Shown here piece after piece: positions 1 to 9,261 of a stretch of DNA of 64,000 nt. The stretch spans positions 50,176-114,175 of the forward strand of contig NZ_AYXG01000101.1 of the NCBI RefSeq assembly GCF_000564855.1, in the 5' to 3' direction. Positions within the stretch are counted from its first letter, which is position 1. Each line of letters starts with the position of its first letter. The notes beneath the pieces are model-generated. The model was given only the letters and a program-made list of their open reading frames with translations. It did no database searches and had not been told where the DNA came from. The position numbers and the translations under genes were made by a program. This DNA is from Actinokineospora spheciospongiae. GTDB taxonomy: Bacteria > Actinomycetota > Actinomycetes > Mycobacteriales > Pseudonocardiaceae.

Positions 1-296
1 CAGGGGTGCAGGTTCGGCGTGGCGGCCTCCGCGATCACGTCCCGGCCCGCGAAGTACTCGGCGTTGATCCCGGCGTAGACCTGGAGCGGTCCGGTCAGGG
101 CGGCGACCGGGAAGATCGCGTCCACCGGGCACGCGTCGACGCACGCGCCGCAGTCGATGCACGTCCCCGGGTCGATGTAGAGCATGTCGGTGCTGCCGAA
201 GTCGGGCTCACCCGGTGCCGGGTGGATGCAGTTGACCGGGCACACCGAGACGCAGGACGCGTCGTTGCAGCACGTCTGGGTGATCGCGAAGGCCAT
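1..296 (-). CDS. Ferredoxin / ferredoxin-NADP reductase N-terminal part (FprB-like), cut by window edge
   Basis: Only the first 98 residues are in the window; the frame is still open at base 1. They form a two-cluster bacterial ferredoxin: CCNDASCVSVCPVNC near residues 9-23, then CIDCGACVDACPVDA near residues 46-60. The sequence is very like the N-terminus of mycobacterial FprB, in which this ferredoxin is fused to an FAD/NADP reductase, so the full gene is probably a roughly 550-residue fusion; a stand-alone ferredoxin is possible. It begins 3 bp after the stop codon of the diiron oxygenase on the same strand, so the two are co-transcribed, and it is the likely electron donor for that oxygenase. 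Confidence 0.85.
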   Translation of the reverse strand, partial: MAFAITQTCCNDASCVSVCPVNCIHPAPGEPDFGSTDMLYIDPGTCIDCGACVDACPVDAIFPVAALTGPLQVYAGINAEYFAGRDVIAEAATPNLHP

Positions 297-299
297 GGC

Positions 300-1217
300 T
301 CAGATCAGGTTCGCGCGCTTGTAGAAGACGGTGGCGGCACGGGTGAGCAGACCCGCGGAGTGCAGGAACTCCATCAGCCCGGCGCAGCTGGAGCGCAGCA
401 TCGCCTTGTGGTGCTCGTTGGCCTTGGCCTCGCGGCGGGCCCGCTCGGCGTCGAGGCCCGCGTTGGCGTAGATGTCCTCGTTCCACATGCTCGTGACGAT
501 GGCGTACGCGGCGATCGCGACCACGAGGGCGTTGAACTGCTTGCGCGCCCAACTCGCGCCCGCCAGCCGCTCCTTGGTCTCCTGCCTGGCGAACTTCATG
601 TGCCGGGATTCCTCGACCACGTGGATGTTGTTGATGGTGCGCACGAACGGCACCACCCGCTCGTCGCGCATCCAGTCCCGCTGCATCACGTCGAGGACTT
701 CCTCGGCGACCAGGATGGCGGCGTAGGCGGCCTCCCCGAAGGCGAGGGTCTTGAACCCGCGGCCCAACTCCACGACGACCCGGCGCGGCCGGTAGGCGGG
801 GGCGCCCAGCTTGGCGGCGCCGCGGGCGAACATGATCGAGTGCCTGCACTCGTCGGCGATCTCGGTCAGCGCCCACTGGAACGCGGGGTCGGTCGGGTCC
901 TTGGCGTAGAAGTCCCTGAGCACCATCTGCTGCAGGATCATCTCGAACCAGATGCCGGTGCTGGCGACCGACGCGGCCTCGTGGCGGGTCAGCTCGCGCT
1001 GCTGCTCGGGGGTCATCTCGTCCCAGTACGAGGTGCCGTACAGGGTGCTCCACTCCGGGCTCGCGCCGTGGTAGGCGGTGTCGAGCGGGGTCTCCCAGTC
1101 GACCTCCTCCACGGGGTCGTAGGACGAGGTGCGCGCGGAGTCCAGCAGCGTGCGCGCGACGGCCTGCCGGTCCGGCGCGAACACGTCCGTGCGGCCACGA
1201 GGATCGACGCTGGTCAT
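300..1217 (-). CDS. AurF-family diiron oxygenase
   Basis: 305 residues. The four-helix-bundle ferritin-like fold is marked by metal-ligand motifs: Glu80 in TRHEAAS, DECRH (E123, H126), AEEVLD (E172/E173) and EESRH (E203, H206). This matches the AurF/p-aminobenzoate N-oxygenase family, non-haem diiron enzymes that oxidise amino or other groups using O2 and reduced ferredoxin. The ATG at 1217 is preferred because AGGAGG stands 7 bases before it; an in-frame ATG six codons upstream lacks such a site. The ferredoxin-reductase gene directly downstream supports an oxygenase role. A pair of palindromes just upstream suggests repression by a TetR-like factor. The substrate cannot be read from the sequence. 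Confidence 0.88.
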   Translation of the reverse strand: MTSVDPRGRTDVFAPDRQAVARTLLDSARTSSYDPVEEVDWETPLDTAYHGASPEWSTLYGTSYWDEMTPEQQRELTRHEAASVASTGIWFEMILQQMVLRDFYAKDPTDPAFQWALTEIADECRHSIMFARGAAKLGAPAYRPRRVVVELGRGFKTLAFGEAAYAAILVAEEVLDVMQRDWMRDERVVPFVRTINNIHVVEESRHMKFARQETKERLAGASWARKQFNALVVAIAAYAIVTSMWNEDIYANAGLDAERARREAKANEHHKAMLRSSCAGLMEFLHSAGLLTRAATVFYKRANLI

Positions 1218-1242
1218 GGGGCCTCCTGACGTCATGGAGAAT

Positions 1243-1273
1243 GTTACCCGAGGTTACTGTTACCCAAGGTAAC
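1243..1273. promoter_or_regulatory. Tandem 15-bp palindromic operators before the diiron oxygenase gene
   Basis: Bases 1259-1273 read GTTACCCAAGGTAAC, a perfect 6-3-6 inverted repeat. Bases 1243-1257 read GTTACCCGAGGTTAC, the same with one mismatch. The centres are 16 bp apart and the nearer copy ends 26 bp before the start codon. Size and spacing suit cooperative binding of a TetR-type dimer. No regulator gene is adjacent in the window. Confidence 0.7.
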
Positions 1274-1473
1274 ACACCTGACGCCGGGGCCGCACGGGTA
1301 ATCTTCCCTGCTCGCGCGGGTTGGTCAACACCCTCTTCCACCGGGTGCCCCACCCGGCTCGGACTTACACCACCTCGCGGGCCACGGCGGGTGGGCCGCG
1401 CGTGGCCGCTGTGCTGATTCCGCCGGTGGCGTAAGCGGGGCCCGACGCCCGGTGGCGGCCCTACCTTGGTCGC

Positions 1474-2277
1474 ATGGACCCCATGATCACGGGTACGGCG
1501 GCGGGCGTGCCGTTCACCGCGCTGCCGCCCGCGGGCGGTGGCGCCGCGCCGCTGGTCGTCAGCTGGCACATGATGGACCCGCCGAGGTCGGACGCCGCGT
1601 TCGCCGCCGCCTTGCCGATGCTCGACCTGCCCGCGTGGCGGGTGCACCTGGGGATGCCGATGTGCGGGGCGCGGATGGTCGACGGGAGCACGGACGCCAT
1701 CGTGGCGCTGATGCGCGAGGACGCCCTGATGTCGTTCCTGCACCCGTTCGTCCGGCAGGCGACCGAGGAGTTCCCGGCCGCGCTGGCATCGATCCGCGAG
1801 CAGCTGCCGGTCGGCGGCGGTCCCATCGGGGTGCTCGGTGGCTCGCTGGGTGGGGCCGTCGCGCTGCGGGTGCTCGCCGAAACCGACATCCCGGTCGCGG
1901 CGGGCGCCGTGGTGAACGCCGCCATCCGGATGCGGTCCGTCGTCGACCTCTTCCCGGGGGAATACGCGTACGACGCCGAGTCCACAGAGGTCGTCGACGG
2001 CTTGGACTTCGTCGCCAGGGCGGGGGCGATCGCCGGTCGCGCGCCGCTGCTGGTCGTCAGCGGCGAGCTGGACCACCCGGCGCTGCGGGCCGACGCGGTC
2101 GACCTCGTCGACGCCGTGGGGGAACGCGCCGAACTGCTGTCGATCCCCGGGTTGGCGCACCCGCTCGCCGAGGAGCCCGGCATCGAGCCCGCACCGCAGC
2201 TGCCGCAGGCGCGCGAGGTGGACGCGGGTCTGACCGCCTGGTTCCGGCGTCACCTGGCCGTGGGCCCACAGGGCTGA
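1474..2277 (+). CDS. Alpha/beta hydrolase
   Basis: 267 residues, close to the size of single-domain esterases. A nucleophile elbow GGSLGG (GxSxG) sits near residue 127, after the strand GPIGVLGG. The stretch APLLVVSGELDHPA near residue 190 provides the strand and acidic residue of an alpha/beta-hydrolase triad, and the His of GLAHPLAEE near residue 228 completes it. No signal peptide or membrane helix, so cytoplasmic. Several methionines stand at the N-terminus; the first ATG was taken. It converges on the regulator gene that ends 10 bp further on. The substrate is unknown; dienelactone-hydrolase-like or peptidase-like activity is possible. Confidence 0.8.
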   Translation: MDPMITGTAAGVPFTALPPAGGGAAPLVVSWHMMDPPRSDAAFAAALPMLDLPAWRVHLGMPMCGARMVDGSTDAIVALMREDALMSFLHPFVRQATEEFPAALASIREQLPVGGGPIGVLGGSLGGAVALRVLAETDIPVAAGAVVNAAIRMRSVVDLFPGEYAYDAESTEVVDGLDFVARAGAIAGRAPLLVVSGELDHPALRADAVDLVDAVGERAELLSIPGLAHPLAEEPGIEPAPQLPQAREVDAGLTAWFRRHLAVGPQG

Positions 2278-2287
2278 CGGCTCGACC

Positions 2288-3121
2288 TCACCGCGCGCAC
2301 AGCCGGTCCAGCGCGGACTGACTGACTTCGTCGGCCGCGCGGCAGATCATCAACCGCTGGTCCGGGTCCTGCACCGGCACCAGCACCTCGAAGTCCAACG
2401 CGATCACCCCGACGTCGGGGCGCCGCACCACCTTGAGGCCACGCCCGCTGACCTTGACGTCCCGCTCGGCCCACAGCCGCGCGAACTCCTCGTGGTGGGT
2501 GGTCAACCCGGTGATGAGCCCGGTCAACTCCGCGTCCTCCGGGTGCGCGGCCCACGCAGCGCGCAGGTAGGCGATGCCCTGCCGCACGACGTGCTCGCGG
2601 TCGTCGTGGAACCGGCTCACCTCCGGGTGCAGCAGGCACAGCCACATCGCGTTGCGCTGCGACGGCGGCAGGGTGCCGAAGTCCACCAGCAGCGCCGCCA
2701 TCTCGCTGTTCCAGGCGAGGATGTCGAAGCGGTGGTTCATCAGCATGGCGGGCAGCGGCGACAGGTCGGCGACCAGCCGGGCCAGGGGCGGCGCCGCGGC
2801 GGTGGCGGGCCGGTCGGCGGTGCGGGGGCGCTGGTGGGCCAGGTCGAACAGGTAGGCGCGTTCGTCGGGGGCCAGGCGCAGCGCCCCGGCCAGCGCCTCC
2901 ACCACCTCCGCCGAGGGCCGCAGCCCGCGGGCCTGCTCCAACCGCACGACGTAGTCGACGCTGACCCCGGCCAGTTCGGCGACCTCCTCGCGGCGCAGCC
3001 CGGGGGTCCGCCGGGACCGCCCGCGCGGGGGCAGGTCGAAGTCGCGCGGGTCCAGGCGTTCGCGCCGGGTCCGCAGGAACGCGGCCAACTCCTGCGCCGG
3101 GTCGATCGTGCGGGTCGTCAT
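2288..3121 (-). CDS. XRE-family regulator with MmyB-type ligand domain
   Basis: 277 residues. An N-terminal helix-turn-helix (about residues 10-75, including the stretch LRREEVAELAGVSVDYVVRL) is followed by the long helical C-terminal domain of MmyB/MLTR-like regulators: LVADLSPLPAMLMNHRFDILAWN, then the histidine-bearing MWLCLLHPEVSRF and VRRPDVGVIALDFEVL. These proteins are common in actinomycetes next to a divergent oxidoreductase gene that they control, probably through a small aromatic or fatty ligand. Here the divergent partner is the aldo-keto reductase whose start lies 117 bp away, so that gene is the likely target. Confidence 0.92.
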   Translation of the reverse strand: MTTRTIDPAQELAAFLRTRRERLDPRDFDLPPRGRSRRTPGLRREEVAELAGVSVDYVVRLEQARGLRPSAEVVEALAGALRLAPDERAYLFDLAHQRPRTADRPATAAAPPLARLVADLSPLPAMLMNHRFDILAWNSEMAALLVDFGTLPPSQRNAMWLCLLHPEVSRFHDDREHVVRQGIAYLRAAWAAHPEDAELTGLITGLTTHHEEFARLWAERDVKVSGRGLKVVRRPDVGVIALDFEVLVPVQDPDQRLMICRAADEVSQSALDRLCAR

Positions 3122-3238
3122 GCCCGGTCCAACAGCCGGGGTGGGACTGCTCTTCCCAGGAAGTCCTCTCCCTTACCCCCGGGTCGCGGCGGTCGCAGAC
3201 TCGGTCCCGACGGCGGATCACGAGCACAGGAGGACACG

Positions 3239-4297
3239 ATGTCGCTCACCCTGGACAGCTACCGGCTGCTGGGCCGCTCCGGGCTGCGGGTCTCACCGCT
3301 GGCGCTGGGCACGGCGACCTTCGGCACCGAGTTCGGCTGGGGCGCGGAGAAGGACGAGGCGCGCACGCTGTTCGACACCTACGTCGGGCGCGGCGGGAAC
3401 TTCGTCGACACCGCGAACACCTACACCGGCGGCAGCGCCGAGCGCTGGCTGGGCGAGTTCACCCGGGACAACCGCGAGGGCCTGGTGCTGGCCACGAAGT
3501 ACACGACGCTGCGCAGGCCCGGCGACCCGAACTCCACGGGGAGCCACCGCAAGAGCCTGTTCGCGTCGGTGGAGACCAGCCTGCGGCGGCTGGGCACCGA
3601 CTACCTCGACCTGCTCCACCTGCACGTGTGGGACTTCACCACACCCGTCGAGGAGGTCCTGCGCGGCCTGGACGACCTGGTCCGCCAGGGCAAGGTGCTG
3701 TACGTGGCGATGTCCAACGCCCCGGCCTGGGAGGTCTCGCGCATGCAGGCGATCGCCGATCTGCGCGGCTGGTCGCCGCTGGTCGGGTTGCAGGTCGAGT
3801 ACAACCTGCTCAACCGGGCCGCGGAGCGCGACCTGATCCCCATGGCCAGGGCGGTGGGGCTGGGGGTGACCCCGTACTCGCCGCTGGCGGGCGGTCTGCT
3901 GACCGGCAAGTACAGCCGCGCCGACCTGACCGCGGCGGACACCGGGGAGGGCACCCGCAGGAGCTTCAACGCGGGCCTGGGCCTGGTCAACGAGCGGAAC
4001 CTCGCGATCGCCGACGTCGTGCGGGAGGTCGCCGCGGAGCTGGGCCACACCCCCGCGCAGGTCGCGCTGGCCTGGACCCTGGGCAACCCGGACGTGGTGG
4101 CACCGATCATCGGCGCCCGCACCCCCGAGCAGCTGGAGGGGAACCTGGGCGCCCTGGAGGTCGACCTCACCGCCGCCCACCTGGCCCGCCTCGACGAGGC
4201 CAGCGCCATCGACCTCGGCTTCCCGCACGACCTGCTGGCCAGTGACCACATCCGCACCGTGATGAGGGGGGACCTGAAGATCGAGAGCCGCCGCTGA
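3239..4297 (+). CDS. Aldo-keto reductase
   Basis: 352 residues, the normal length for this TIM-barrel family. The catalytic tetrad is visible: D57 and Y62 in FVDTANTYTGG, K87 in LVLATKYT and H129 in LLHLHVWD. The NADPH-binding end carries TPYSPLAGGLLTGKY and VAPIIGARTPEQLEGN. It resembles YajO/Tas-type oxidoreductases that reduce aldehydes or ketones in the cytoplasm. The ATG at 3239 follows CACAGGAGGAC, a strong ribosome site; the open frame extends upstream but into the divergent promoter. Probably controlled by the MmyB-type regulator on the other strand. Confidence 0.93.
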   Translation: MSLTLDSYRLLGRSGLRVSPLALGTATFGTEFGWGAEKDEARTLFDTYVGRGGNFVDTANTYTGGSAERWLGEFTRDNREGLVLATKYTTLRRPGDPNSTGSHRKSLFASVETSLRRLGTDYLDLLHLHVWDFTTPVEEVLRGLDDLVRQGKVLYVAMSNAPAWEVSRMQAIADLRGWSPLVGLQVEYNLLNRAAERDLIPMARAVGLGVTPYSPLAGGLLTGKYSRADLTAADTGEGTRRSFNAGLGLVNERNLAIADVVREVAAELGHTPAQVALAWTLGNPDVVAPIIGARTPEQLEGNLGALEVDLTAAHLARLDEASAIDLGFPHDLLASDHIRTVMRGDLKIESRR

Positions 4298-4299
4298 CA

Positions 4300-4320
4300 G
4301 CCCGCCGGGGCCGTGCGGGC
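4300..4320 (+). terminator. Weak hairpin after the aldo-keto reductase gene
   Basis: GCCCGC at 4300-4305 pairs with GCGGGC at 4315-4320 around a 9-base loop, starting 3 bases after the stop codon. There is no T-run. Position favours a terminator, but six pairs in such G+C-rich DNA is weak evidence. Confidence 0.35.
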
Positions 4321-4422
4321 GGTGACAGGTGGGGCGGGCCACCGGACTGTTGCGGGGGTCTGCCCCATCGCCCAGGGCGCCGCCGGTTCCTACCTTCGAC
4401 ACCACCTACGAAGGGGGTTCTG

Positions 4423-5898
4423 GTGCGTCGAGTGGCGGTGGCCGCGGCTGTGGTGCTGACGGTGGGGGCCGTGGTGGGCGCTCCCCCGGCCCTGGCGGAG
4501 TCGGGGGTTGCGGGGGTGGTCTGGCACGGGTGCTCGACCGGGCCGGACGACCCGCTGGGCGCGGCGTTGGACGAGGCGGGCGCGCAGTGCGGTCGGGTGC
4601 GCGTCCCGGTGGACTACCGGCAGCCGCGCGGGCGGTCGATCGACATCGCGCTGGCGCGGGTGCGGGCGACCGACCCGGCGCGGCGGCGGGGTGTGCTGGT
4701 GGTCAACCCGGGCGGGCCGGGCGTGCCGGGGATGGAGCAGGTGCTGCTGGCCGGGGCGGTGCCGGAGGTCGCCGCGCGCTACGACTTCGTCGGGGTGGAC
4801 CCGAGGTTCGTCGGGCGCAGCGCGCCGCTGCGCTGCGACTGGGACACCGACACCTTCCTGCGGTCGGCCGGTCCGGACCGGCGGGCGTTCACCGAGAGCG
4901 CGGACCTGGCCCGGCGGCTCGCGGCGGGCTGCGCCGCCGACCGCGACCGGCTGCCCTTCGCCTCCACCCGCAACACCGCCCGGGACCTCGACCTCGTCCG
5001 GCGGGCGCTCGGCGAGGAGCGGATCTCCTACCTCGGGGTGTCCTACGGGACCTACCTGGGCGCGGTGTACCTCCAGATGTTCGGCGCGCACGCCGACCGG
5101 TTCGTGCTGGACTCCGCGGTCGACCCCGCCGTCCACGGACCCAACCTGCTGCGGCGCAGTGCCCCCGCCATGGCCGCCGCGCTGCGGCACTGGGCGGGCT
5201 CGGCGGCGGCCCGCGAACTGGGCGCCGACGCCGACGCGGTCCTGGCCACCGTCAACCGGATCAACCAGACCGCCACCCGGGGACCGCTGCGCGTTGGACA
5301 GTACTCAGTGGACGAACACGTCCTGCCCTACCTGTTGCTCGCAGGTCTTTACGACGACAGTCCCGAGGCGCAGGCCGACCTCACCGCGACCGTGCGCGCG
5401 CTCGACGCGGCGGCCCGGGGGATCGCCGTCACCCCGCCACCGGCCCTGGAGCACACCTTGGCCGGTGTCCTCACCGGTGCTGGTCCGGCCACCGACCGGG
5501 CGGGCACGCCCATCCTGTGCGCCGACCGGGCCGCGTCCCGCGACCCGGCCACCTACTTCCGCGACATCCAGGCCCACCGCGCCGCCGAACCGCTGTTCGG
5601 TCCGCTGACCCGCAACATCACCCCGTGCGCGTTCTGGCCGGTGCGCCCGGTCGAACCGCCCACGACCATCGACACCGGCGCCCCGGTCCTGGTCGTCGGC
5701 GCCGACGGCGACCCCGTCACCCCGCACGCGGGGCAGCTCGCCCTGCACCGCGCCCTCCCCGGTTCCCGCCTGGTGACCCTGCGCGGCGCGTTCCGCCACG
5801 GCGTCTACCTCGCCGCGGGCAACTCCTGCGTCGACACGGCGGTGCGGGACCACCTGCTCGGCGGAGCACTCCCCGCGACGGACCGGACCTGCGGCTGA
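4423..5898 (+). CDS. Secreted S33-family peptidase (tripeptidyl aminopeptidase-like)
   Basis: 491 residues. An N-terminal signal peptide (RR followed by a hydrophobic run, cleavage near ALA-ES at residue 25) sends it out of the cell. The alpha/beta-hydrolase core has the oxyanion strand NPGGPG (residues 95-100), the nucleophile Ser207 in GVSYGTYLG, the acidic residue in VVGADGDPVTP and the His of FRHGVYL near the C-terminus. This is the layout of actinomycete SlpD/SlpE and tripeptidyl aminopeptidases, which trim short peptides from N-termini. Several cysteines in the lid could form disulfides. The GTG start follows GAAGGGGG. It converges on the small lipoprotein gene across a strong terminator. 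Confidence 0.9.
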   Translation: MRRVAVAAAVVLTVGAVVGAPPALAESGVAGVVWHGCSTGPDDPLGAALDEAGAQCGRVRVPVDYRQPRGRSIDIALARVRATDPARRRGVLVVNPGGPGVPGMEQVLLAGAVPEVAARYDFVGVDPRFVGRSAPLRCDWDTDTFLRSAGPDRRAFTESADLARRLAAGCAADRDRLPFASTRNTARDLDLVRRALGEERISYLGVSYGTYLGAVYLQMFGAHADRFVLDSAVDPAVHGPNLLRRSAPAMAAALRHWAGSAAARELGADADAVLATVNRINQTATRGPLRVGQYSVDEHVLPYLLLAGLYDDSPEAQADLTATVRALDAAARGIAVTPPPALEHTLAGVLTGAGPATDRAGTPILCADRAASRDPATYFRDIQAHRAAEPLFGPLTRNITPCAFWPVRPVEPPTTIDTGAPVLVVGADGDPVTPHAGQLALHRALPGSRLVTLRGAFRHGVYLAAGNSCVDTAVRDHLLGGALPATDRTCG

Positions 5899-5925
5899 CC
5901 AGGCAGTCTTGATCCGGCGGACACG

Positions 5926-5966
5926 CCACGACGCCCGGTCCGGGTGATCCGGACCGGGCGTCGTGG
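5926..5966. terminator. Bidirectional hairpin between convergent genes
   Basis: An 18-bp perfect stem (5926-5943 with 5949-5966) closes a 5-base loop. It lies between the 3' ends of the peptidase gene and the lipoprotein gene and can serve both. Confidence 0.85.
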
Positions 5967-5980
5967 GTGGTCGGGGTGGG

Positions 5981-6148
5981 TCAGTCGGTGATGGTCATGA
6001 CCACGGCGGCGCGGGCGCGCATGCCGTCGTCGTCGCGGTCGTCGTCGTCACCGTCGTCGTCGCCGCAGGCGGCGAGCAGCGGGAGCAGTCCGAGAACGGC
6101 CGTGGCCGCCAGCATGCGCAGCGAGCGGCGGGTGGTGTCGGGTGCCAT
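5981..6148 (-). CDS. Small Asp-rich lipoprotein
   Basis: 55 residues. The N-terminus MAPDTTRRSLRML is followed by a hydrophobic stretch ending in the lipobox LAAC, then a very acidic tail GDDDGDDDDRDDD. The mature lipidated peptide would be only about 28 residues long. The start at 6148 is chosen because it gives an ideal signal peptide with GGGAAG upstream; an in-frame ATG nine codons earlier, after GGAGG, is the alternative. No known family. The run of aspartates could bind cations on the outer membrane face, but that is a guess. Confidence 0.6.
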   Translation of the reverse strand: MAPDTTRRSLRMLAATAVLGLLPLLAACGDDDGDDDDRDDDGMRARAAVVMTITD

Positions 6149-6232
6149 GGTGTGCTTCCCATCCTCAGCGGACATACCGGTCACTCCTCCCATACCCCCT
6201 CCGACGCGCGCTCAAGCACCGCACGCACGACA

Positions 6233-6272
6233 GTGGCCGGTCACCGCCCGTGCGCGGGCAGTGACCGGCCAC
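6233..6272 (-). terminator. Terminator after pntB
   Basis: GTGGCCGGTCAC at 6233-6244 pairs with GTGACCGGCCAC at 6261-6272, and the stem continues with five more pairs after one mismatch around a TGCG loop. It lies 8 bases past the pntB stop codon. Confidence 0.8.
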
Positions 6273-6279
6273 CGGTTGC

Positions 6280-7692
6280 TCAGCCTGCGGACACCGGGGC
6301 GGGCAGCGCCGCGACGATGTCGACCACGCGGTCCTTCGCGTCGCCGAAGAGCATCTGGGTGTTCTCGCGGAAGAACAGCGGGTTCTGCACCCCGGCGTAA
6401 CCGGAGGCCATCGACCGCTTGAACACCACGACGTTGCGCGCCTCCCACACGTGCAGGACCGGCATGCCCGCGATCGGGCTGGCCGGGTCCTCCGCTGCGG
6501 ACGGGTTGACGGTGTCGTTCGCGCCGATCACCAGGACCACGTCGGTGTCGGCGAGGTCGTCGTTGATCTCGTCCATCTCCAGGACCACGTCGTAGGGGAT
6601 GTTCGCCTCGGCCAGCAGCACGTTCATGTGCCCGGGCAGGCGCCCGGCCACCGGGTGGATGCCGAAGCGGACCTCGACGCCCTGGGCGCGCAGGCGGCGG
6701 GTCATCTCCGCCACCGGGTGCTGGGCCTGGGCGACGGCCATGCCGTAGCCGGGGGTGATCACGACCGTGCGCGCGGAGGTGAGCAGCTCGGCGACCCCGG
6801 CCGCGTCGATCTCGCGGTGCTCGCCGTCGACCTGGGCGGCGCCGGAGGCGGTCGGGGCACCGAAGCCACCGGCGATCACGGAGACGAACGAGCGGTTCAT
6901 CGCCTTGCACATGATGTAGGACAGGTAGGCACCGGAGGAGCCGACCAGCGCGCCGGTGATGATCAGCAGGTCGTTCGACAGCAGGAAGCCCGCGGCGGCG
7001 GCGGCCCAGCCCGAGTAGCTGTTGAGCATCGACACCACGACCGGCATGTCACCGCCGCCGATGGAGGCGACCAGGTGCAGGCCGAGCAGCAGCGCCACCA
7101 CCGTGACCACGCCGAGCACCCACACCGCGGGCTGCACCACGAACACGACCGTGAGCACCGCGAAGGCGACCAGGGCCAGCAGGTTGAGCACGTGGCGGCC
7201 CGGAAGCTGCAGCGGGGAGGAGTTGATCCGGGCGGAGAGCTTGAGGTAGGCGATGATCGACCCGGTGAAGGTCACCGCGCCGATGAACACCCCGATGACG
7301 ACCTCGGCGTGGTGCACCCCCAGCAGCGATCCCGTCAGCCCGTCCTCGGCGCCGTGGTCGAGGTAGCCGTTCCACCCCACCAGCACCGCGGCCAGGCCGA
7401 CGAAGCTGTGCATGAGGGCGATCAGCTCGGGCATGCCGGTCATCTCGACGACCTTGGCCCGCCAGAGGCCGATGGCGGCCCCGACGACCAGCGCGACCAC
7501 CAGCACCAGCAGGCCGGTCGCCCCGGAGTCCAGGTTCGCGGCGACCGCGGCCACCAGCGCGATGGTCATGCCCGCGATGCCCGTGCGTACGCCGGTGCGC
7601 GCGGTCTCGTGCTTGGCCAGCCCGGCGAGGCTGGCCAGGAACAGCAGCGCGGCCAGGAGGTAGGCCGCGGTGGTCAGTGTCTGTGCGGTCAC
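6280..7692 (-). CDS. pntB: NAD(P) transhydrogenase beta subunit
   Basis: 470 residues, typical for PntB. The N-terminal half holds about nine membrane helices, with conserved [21 protein letters not shown] and GSIIAYLKL stretches of the proton channel. The C-terminal 200 residues form the NADP(H)-binding domain [40 protein letters not shown] and [12 protein letters not shown]. With PntA it couples proton flow to hydride transfer from NADH to NADP+, supplying NADPH. It starts with GTG 3 bp after the pntA stop, so translation is probably coupled, and a terminator follows. Confidence 0.97.
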   Translation of the reverse strand: MTAQTLTTAAYLLAALLFLASLAGLAKHETARTGVRTGIAGMTIALVAAVAANLDSGATGLLVLVVALVVGAAIGLWRAKVVEMTGMPELIALMHSFVGLAAVLVGWNGYLDHGAEDGLTGSLLGVHHAEVVIGVFIGAVTFTGSIIAYLKLSARINSSPLQLPGRHVLNLLALVAFAVLTVVFVVQPAVWVLGVVTVVALLLGLHLVASIGGGDMPVVVSMLNSYSGWAAAAAGFLLSNDLLIITGALVGSSGAYLSYIMCKAMNRSFVSVIAGGFGAPTASGAAQVDGEHREIDAAGVAELLTSARTVVITPGYGMAVAQAQHPVAEMTRRLRAQGVEVRFGIHPVAGRLPGHMNVLLAEANIPYDVVLEMDEINDDLADTDVVLVIGANDTVNPSAAEDPASPIAGMPVLHVWEARNVVVFKRSMASGYAGVQNPLFFRENTQMLFGDAKDRVVDIVAALPAPVSAG

Positions 7693-7695
7693 CGG

Positions 7696-9261
7696 TCAGC
7701 TCCTCGAGAACATGTTGAGCATCCGCCGGGTGACGGCGAAGCCACCGACGATGTTGATGGTGGTGAGCAGGACGGCGGCGCCCGACAGCCCGGTCACCAG
7801 GGCGTCGTCGGTGCCGATCTGCAGCAGCGCGGCCACCACGATGATCCCGGAGATGGCGTTGGTGACCGACATCAGCGGCGTGTGCAGCGCGTGGTGCACG
7901 TTGCCGATCACGTAGAAGCCGATGACGACCGCGAGCGCGAAGACGGTCAGGTGACCGGCCAGGGGCGCGGGCGCGACCGAGGTGATCCCGAACAGCACCA
8001 GCGCGCCGAGCACGGCACCCGCGGCGCGCAGCCACGGCCGCCGGACCGGCTCCTCCTTCGCGGCGGGCGCAGCGGGCGCGGCGGCGGCCGCGGCGGCCGG
8101 GGTCGCGCTGACCGACACCGGGGGCGGCGGCCAGAGGACCTGACCCCCGTGCGCGACGGTCATCCCGCGCTGCACCACGTCGTCCAGGTCGAGGGTCAGC
8201 TGACCGTCCTTGCCCGGGGTGAGCAGGCGCAGCAGGTTGACCACGTTCGTGCCGTAGAGCTGCGAGGCCTGCGCCGGGAGGCGCCCGGGCAGGTCGGTGT
8301 AGCCGATGAGCGTGACCCCGTTGTCGGTGACGACGACCTCACCGGCCACGGTGCCCGCGACGTTGCCGCCCTGCGCGGCGGCCATGTCGACGACCACGCT
8401 GCCCGGCTTCATCGAGGCGACGTGCTCGGCGGTCAGCAGGCGCGGGGCGGGCCTGCCGGGGATGAGCGCGGTGGTGATGACGATGTCGACGTCGGCGGCC
8501 TGCTCGGCGTAGATCTCCGCCGCGCGCCGGTCGTAGTCCTCGGAGGTGGCCTTGGCGTAGCCGTCGGTGCCCATGTCCTGGACGACGTCGACGGCGAGGT
8601 ACTCCCCGCCGAGGGAGCGGACCTGGTCGGCGACCTCCGGCCGGGGGTCGGTCGCGCGGACGACGGCGCCCAGGCTGTTGGCCGCGGCGATGGCGGCCAG
8701 CCCGGCCACACCGACCCCGGCGACGAGCACCTTGGCCGGGGGCACCTTGCCCGCCGCGGTCACCTGGCCGGTCAGGAAGCGGCCGAAGGCGTGGGCGGCC
8801 TCGATCACCGCGCGGTACCCGGCGATGTTGGCCATCGAGCTGAGCACGTCCAGCGACTGGGCGCGGGAGATCCGCGGCACCGCGTCCATGGCCAGCGCGG
8901 TGACCCCCTGCTCGGCCAGCACCGCGACCCGGTCGGGTTCGAGGGCGGGCGCGAGCATGGAGATCGACGTGGCACCCGGGCGCAGCCGCCGGATGTCCTC
9001 GGCCGGGGGCGGGTTGATCCCGATGACGACGTCGGCGCCCCACACCGGGCCGTCGACCACCTCGGCGCCCGCGTCGCGGTAGGCCTGGTCGTCGAACCCC
9101 GATCGCGTGCCCGCCCCGGACTCGACGGTGACCTGGTAGCCCAGCCCCAGCACCTTTCCGACGGTGTCCGGGGTCAGTGCCACCCGGGTTTCGGCCTTCT
9201 CGGTCTCGGCCCGGACTCCGACGCTCGGCGCGGCGCCCGCGGTCGGTTCACTGTCGTTCAC
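7696..9261 (-). CDS. pntA: NAD(P) transhydrogenase alpha subunit
   Basis: 521 residues. Residues 1-380 are the NAD(H)-binding domain I of the alanine-dehydrogenase/PNT fold, starting [20 protein letters not shown] and including [22 protein letters not shown] (dinucleotide site). A Pro/Ala-rich linker leads to four membrane helices (about residues 425-521). The alpha1 and alpha2 parts, separate in many bacteria, are fused here as in E. coli. The GTG at 9261 follows AGAGGAGATC; the frame stays open 110 codons upstream, but that stretch shows no family resemblance. First gene of pntAB. Confidence 0.95.
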   Translation of the reverse strand: MNDSEPTAGAAPSVGVRAETEKAETRVALTPDTVGKVLGLGYQVTVESGAGTRSGFDDQAYRDAGAEVVDGPVWGADVVIGINPPPAEDIRRLRPGATSISMLAPALEPDRVAVLAEQGVTALAMDAVPRISRAQSLDVLSSMANIAGYRAVIEAAHAFGRFLTGQVTAAGKVPPAKVLVAGVGVAGLAAIAAANSLGAVVRATDPRPEVADQVRSLGGEYLAVDVVQDMGTDGYAKATSEDYDRRAAEIYAEQAADVDIVITTALIPGRPAPRLLTAEHVASMKPGSVVVDMAAAQGGNVAGTVAGEVVVTDNGVTLIGYTDLPGRLPAQASQLYGTNVVNLLRLLTPGKDGQLTLDLDDVVQRGMTVAHGGQVLWPPPPVSVSATPAAAAAAAPAAPAAKEEPVRRPWLRAAGAVLGALVLFGITSVAPAPLAGHLTVFALAVVIGFYVIGNVHHALHTPLMSVTNAISGIIVVAALLQIGTDDALVTGLSGAAVLLTTINIVGGFAVTRRMLNMFSRS

